Shown: one piece after another, positions 5,879 through 6,152 of the stretch
Layout of the letters: every line of letters starts with the position of its first letter
Position numbering within the stretch: the stretch's first letter is position 1
Assembly: GCA_045643185.1 (NCBI GenBank)
Contig: JAZUKH010000070.1
Span: 1-6,152, forward strand
DNA: 6,152 nucleotides
Direction of reading: 5' to 3'
Source of the DNA: RGIG464 sp045643185
GTDB taxonomy: Bacteria; Myxococcota_A; Bradymonadia; UBA4248
Position numbers and translations under genes: made by a program
Notes under the pieces: generated by a model
The model's input: only the letters and a program-made list of their open reading frames with translations
Told to the model about the DNA's origin: nothing
Database searches by the model: none

Positions 5879-5900
5879 AAGCCTGTGGATAACTTGGCTT
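5879..5900. other. Perfect DnaA-box match inside an inverted repeat
   Basis: TGTGGATAA (5884-5892) is the complement of the DnaA box TTATCCACA. It is framed by AAGCC (5879-5883) and GGCTT (5896-5900), so the box forms the loop of a 5-bp stem. A near match, AGTGGATAA, lies at 3240-3248. A single box does not make an origin; it could be a DnaA-titrating or regulatory site, or chance. Confidence 0.35.
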
Positions 5901-5953
5901 CAAAAACTAGCAAACTAAAATGGGATAAGGTTTTGCGCGTCAATATTTTTCTC

Positions 5954-5968
5954 TGAATTTTCAATTCA
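5954..5968. promoter_or_regulatory. Inverted repeat next to the SH3b gene promoter
   Basis: TGAATT (5954-5959) and AATTCA (5963-5968) are inverted copies around TTC. The repeat ends five bases before the -35 box, a position suited to an activator or repressor. The surrounding block (about 5941-5973) is AT-rich and could instead serve as an UP element. Confidence 0.35.
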
Positions 5969-5973
5969 TTTTC

Positions 5974-6001
5974 TTGACTTTACCCCATCGTCCTCTATAT
6001 T
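5974..6001 (+). promoter_or_regulatory. Sigma70-type promoter of the SH3b-domain gene
   Basis: TTGACT (5974-5979) is followed after 16 bases by TATATT (5996-6001); TATTCT at 5998-6003 gives an 18-base spacing. Transcription would start near 6008, leaving a leader of about 54 bases before the ATG. This is one of the two best promoter matches in the window. Confidence 0.75.
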
Positions 6002-6051
6002 CTCTCCCTTGAAATTCGTTGTGTGTGAAAAACTGTAACGTAACTAACAAT

Positions 6052-6056
6052 GGAGG
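6052..6056 (+). promoter_or_regulatory. Ribosome binding site of the SH3b-domain gene
   Basis: GGAGG lies five bases before the ATG at 6062. An in-frame ATG at 6050 overlaps this motif and has no binding site of its own, so 6062 is the better start. Confidence 0.75.
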
Positions 6057-6061
6057 TCATT

Positions 6062-6152
6062 ATGAGTACAGGTACAGCGACAGTAACGGCGTCATCATTG
6101 AACGTCCGTAAAAAAGCAGACGCGAACTCAACCAAGCTCGGTTCACTAGCGA
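6062..6152 (+). CDS. SH3b-domain protein, N-terminal part only
   Basis: Only the first 30 codons are present; the gene runs off the right edge. The residues TATVTASSLNVRKKADANST (5-24), followed by KLGSLA, match the opening of a bacterial SH3 (SH3b) domain, whose usual pattern is V-T-A-S-x-L-N-V-R-x-x-P-S-x-x-S-x-V-I-G-x-L. Such domains often bind cell-wall peptides and occur in peptidoglycan hydrolases, but also in other proteins. The domain starts almost at the first methionine with no signal peptide, so the product either stays in the cytoplasm, is released by lysis or another route, or is exported without a classical signal. What follows the SH3b domain cannot be seen. Confidence 0.75.
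   Translation, partial: MSTGTATVTASSLNVRKKADANSTKLGSLA

Noticed and set aside
5870..5970. Chromosomal replication origin
   Set aside because: Only one perfect DnaA box is seen, with no cluster and no dnaA, dnaN or gidA neighbour. The AT-rich stretch is better explained by a promoter.

Overview
The window looks like ordinary bacterial chromosome with roughly balanced base composition. It carries one tRNA and four protein genes: three complete, and one cut by the right edge. It shows sigma70-type promoters, hairpins in the gaps between genes, and a tRNA-Leu gene without an encoded CCA tail. The lineage cannot be fixed from the sequence. The antiporter resembles a type I know from Bacteroidetes. 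The acyl-CoA synthetase relative resembles FadD15-type enzymes of Actinobacteria and Myxococcota. The DUF3737 protein resembles those of gut Firmicutes. A Gram-negative bacterium of a less-studied lineage is my guess, with low confidence.

Layout. Bases 1-160 hold a composite palindromic (REP-like) element, followed by the ribosome binding site of the first gene. A diverged AMP-binding (acyl-CoA synthetase-like) gene runs 161-1912 on the plus strand. It converges on a DUF3737 beta-helix gene (1969-2841, minus strand) across a 56-base gap holding a hairpin that resembles the first half of the left-edge element. Upstream of the DUF3737 gene come an operator-like inverted repeat, a possible extended -10 promoter and a 22-bp tandem repeat with an inverted half. 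Next are a bidirectional terminator, tRNA-Leu(CAA) on the minus strand, and its promoter. The tRNA diverges from a large CPA2/Kef-type cation:proton antiporter gene (3360-5768, plus). The AT-rich gap between them has three A/T tracts spaced about two helical turns apart. After the antiporter come two hairpins, a perfect DnaA-box match inside an inverted repeat, a good sigma70 promoter and the first 30 codons of an SH3b-domain protein.

The genes do not form one pathway. Each appears to be its own transcription unit: every gap contains hairpins, terminators or promoters, and orientations alternate. The most unusual points are the degraded adenylation motifs of the first gene, the composite palindromes, the nested 22-bp repeat upstream of DUF3737, and the antiporter start without a nearby ribosome binding site. 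I did not find a clear multi-gene system that is new.
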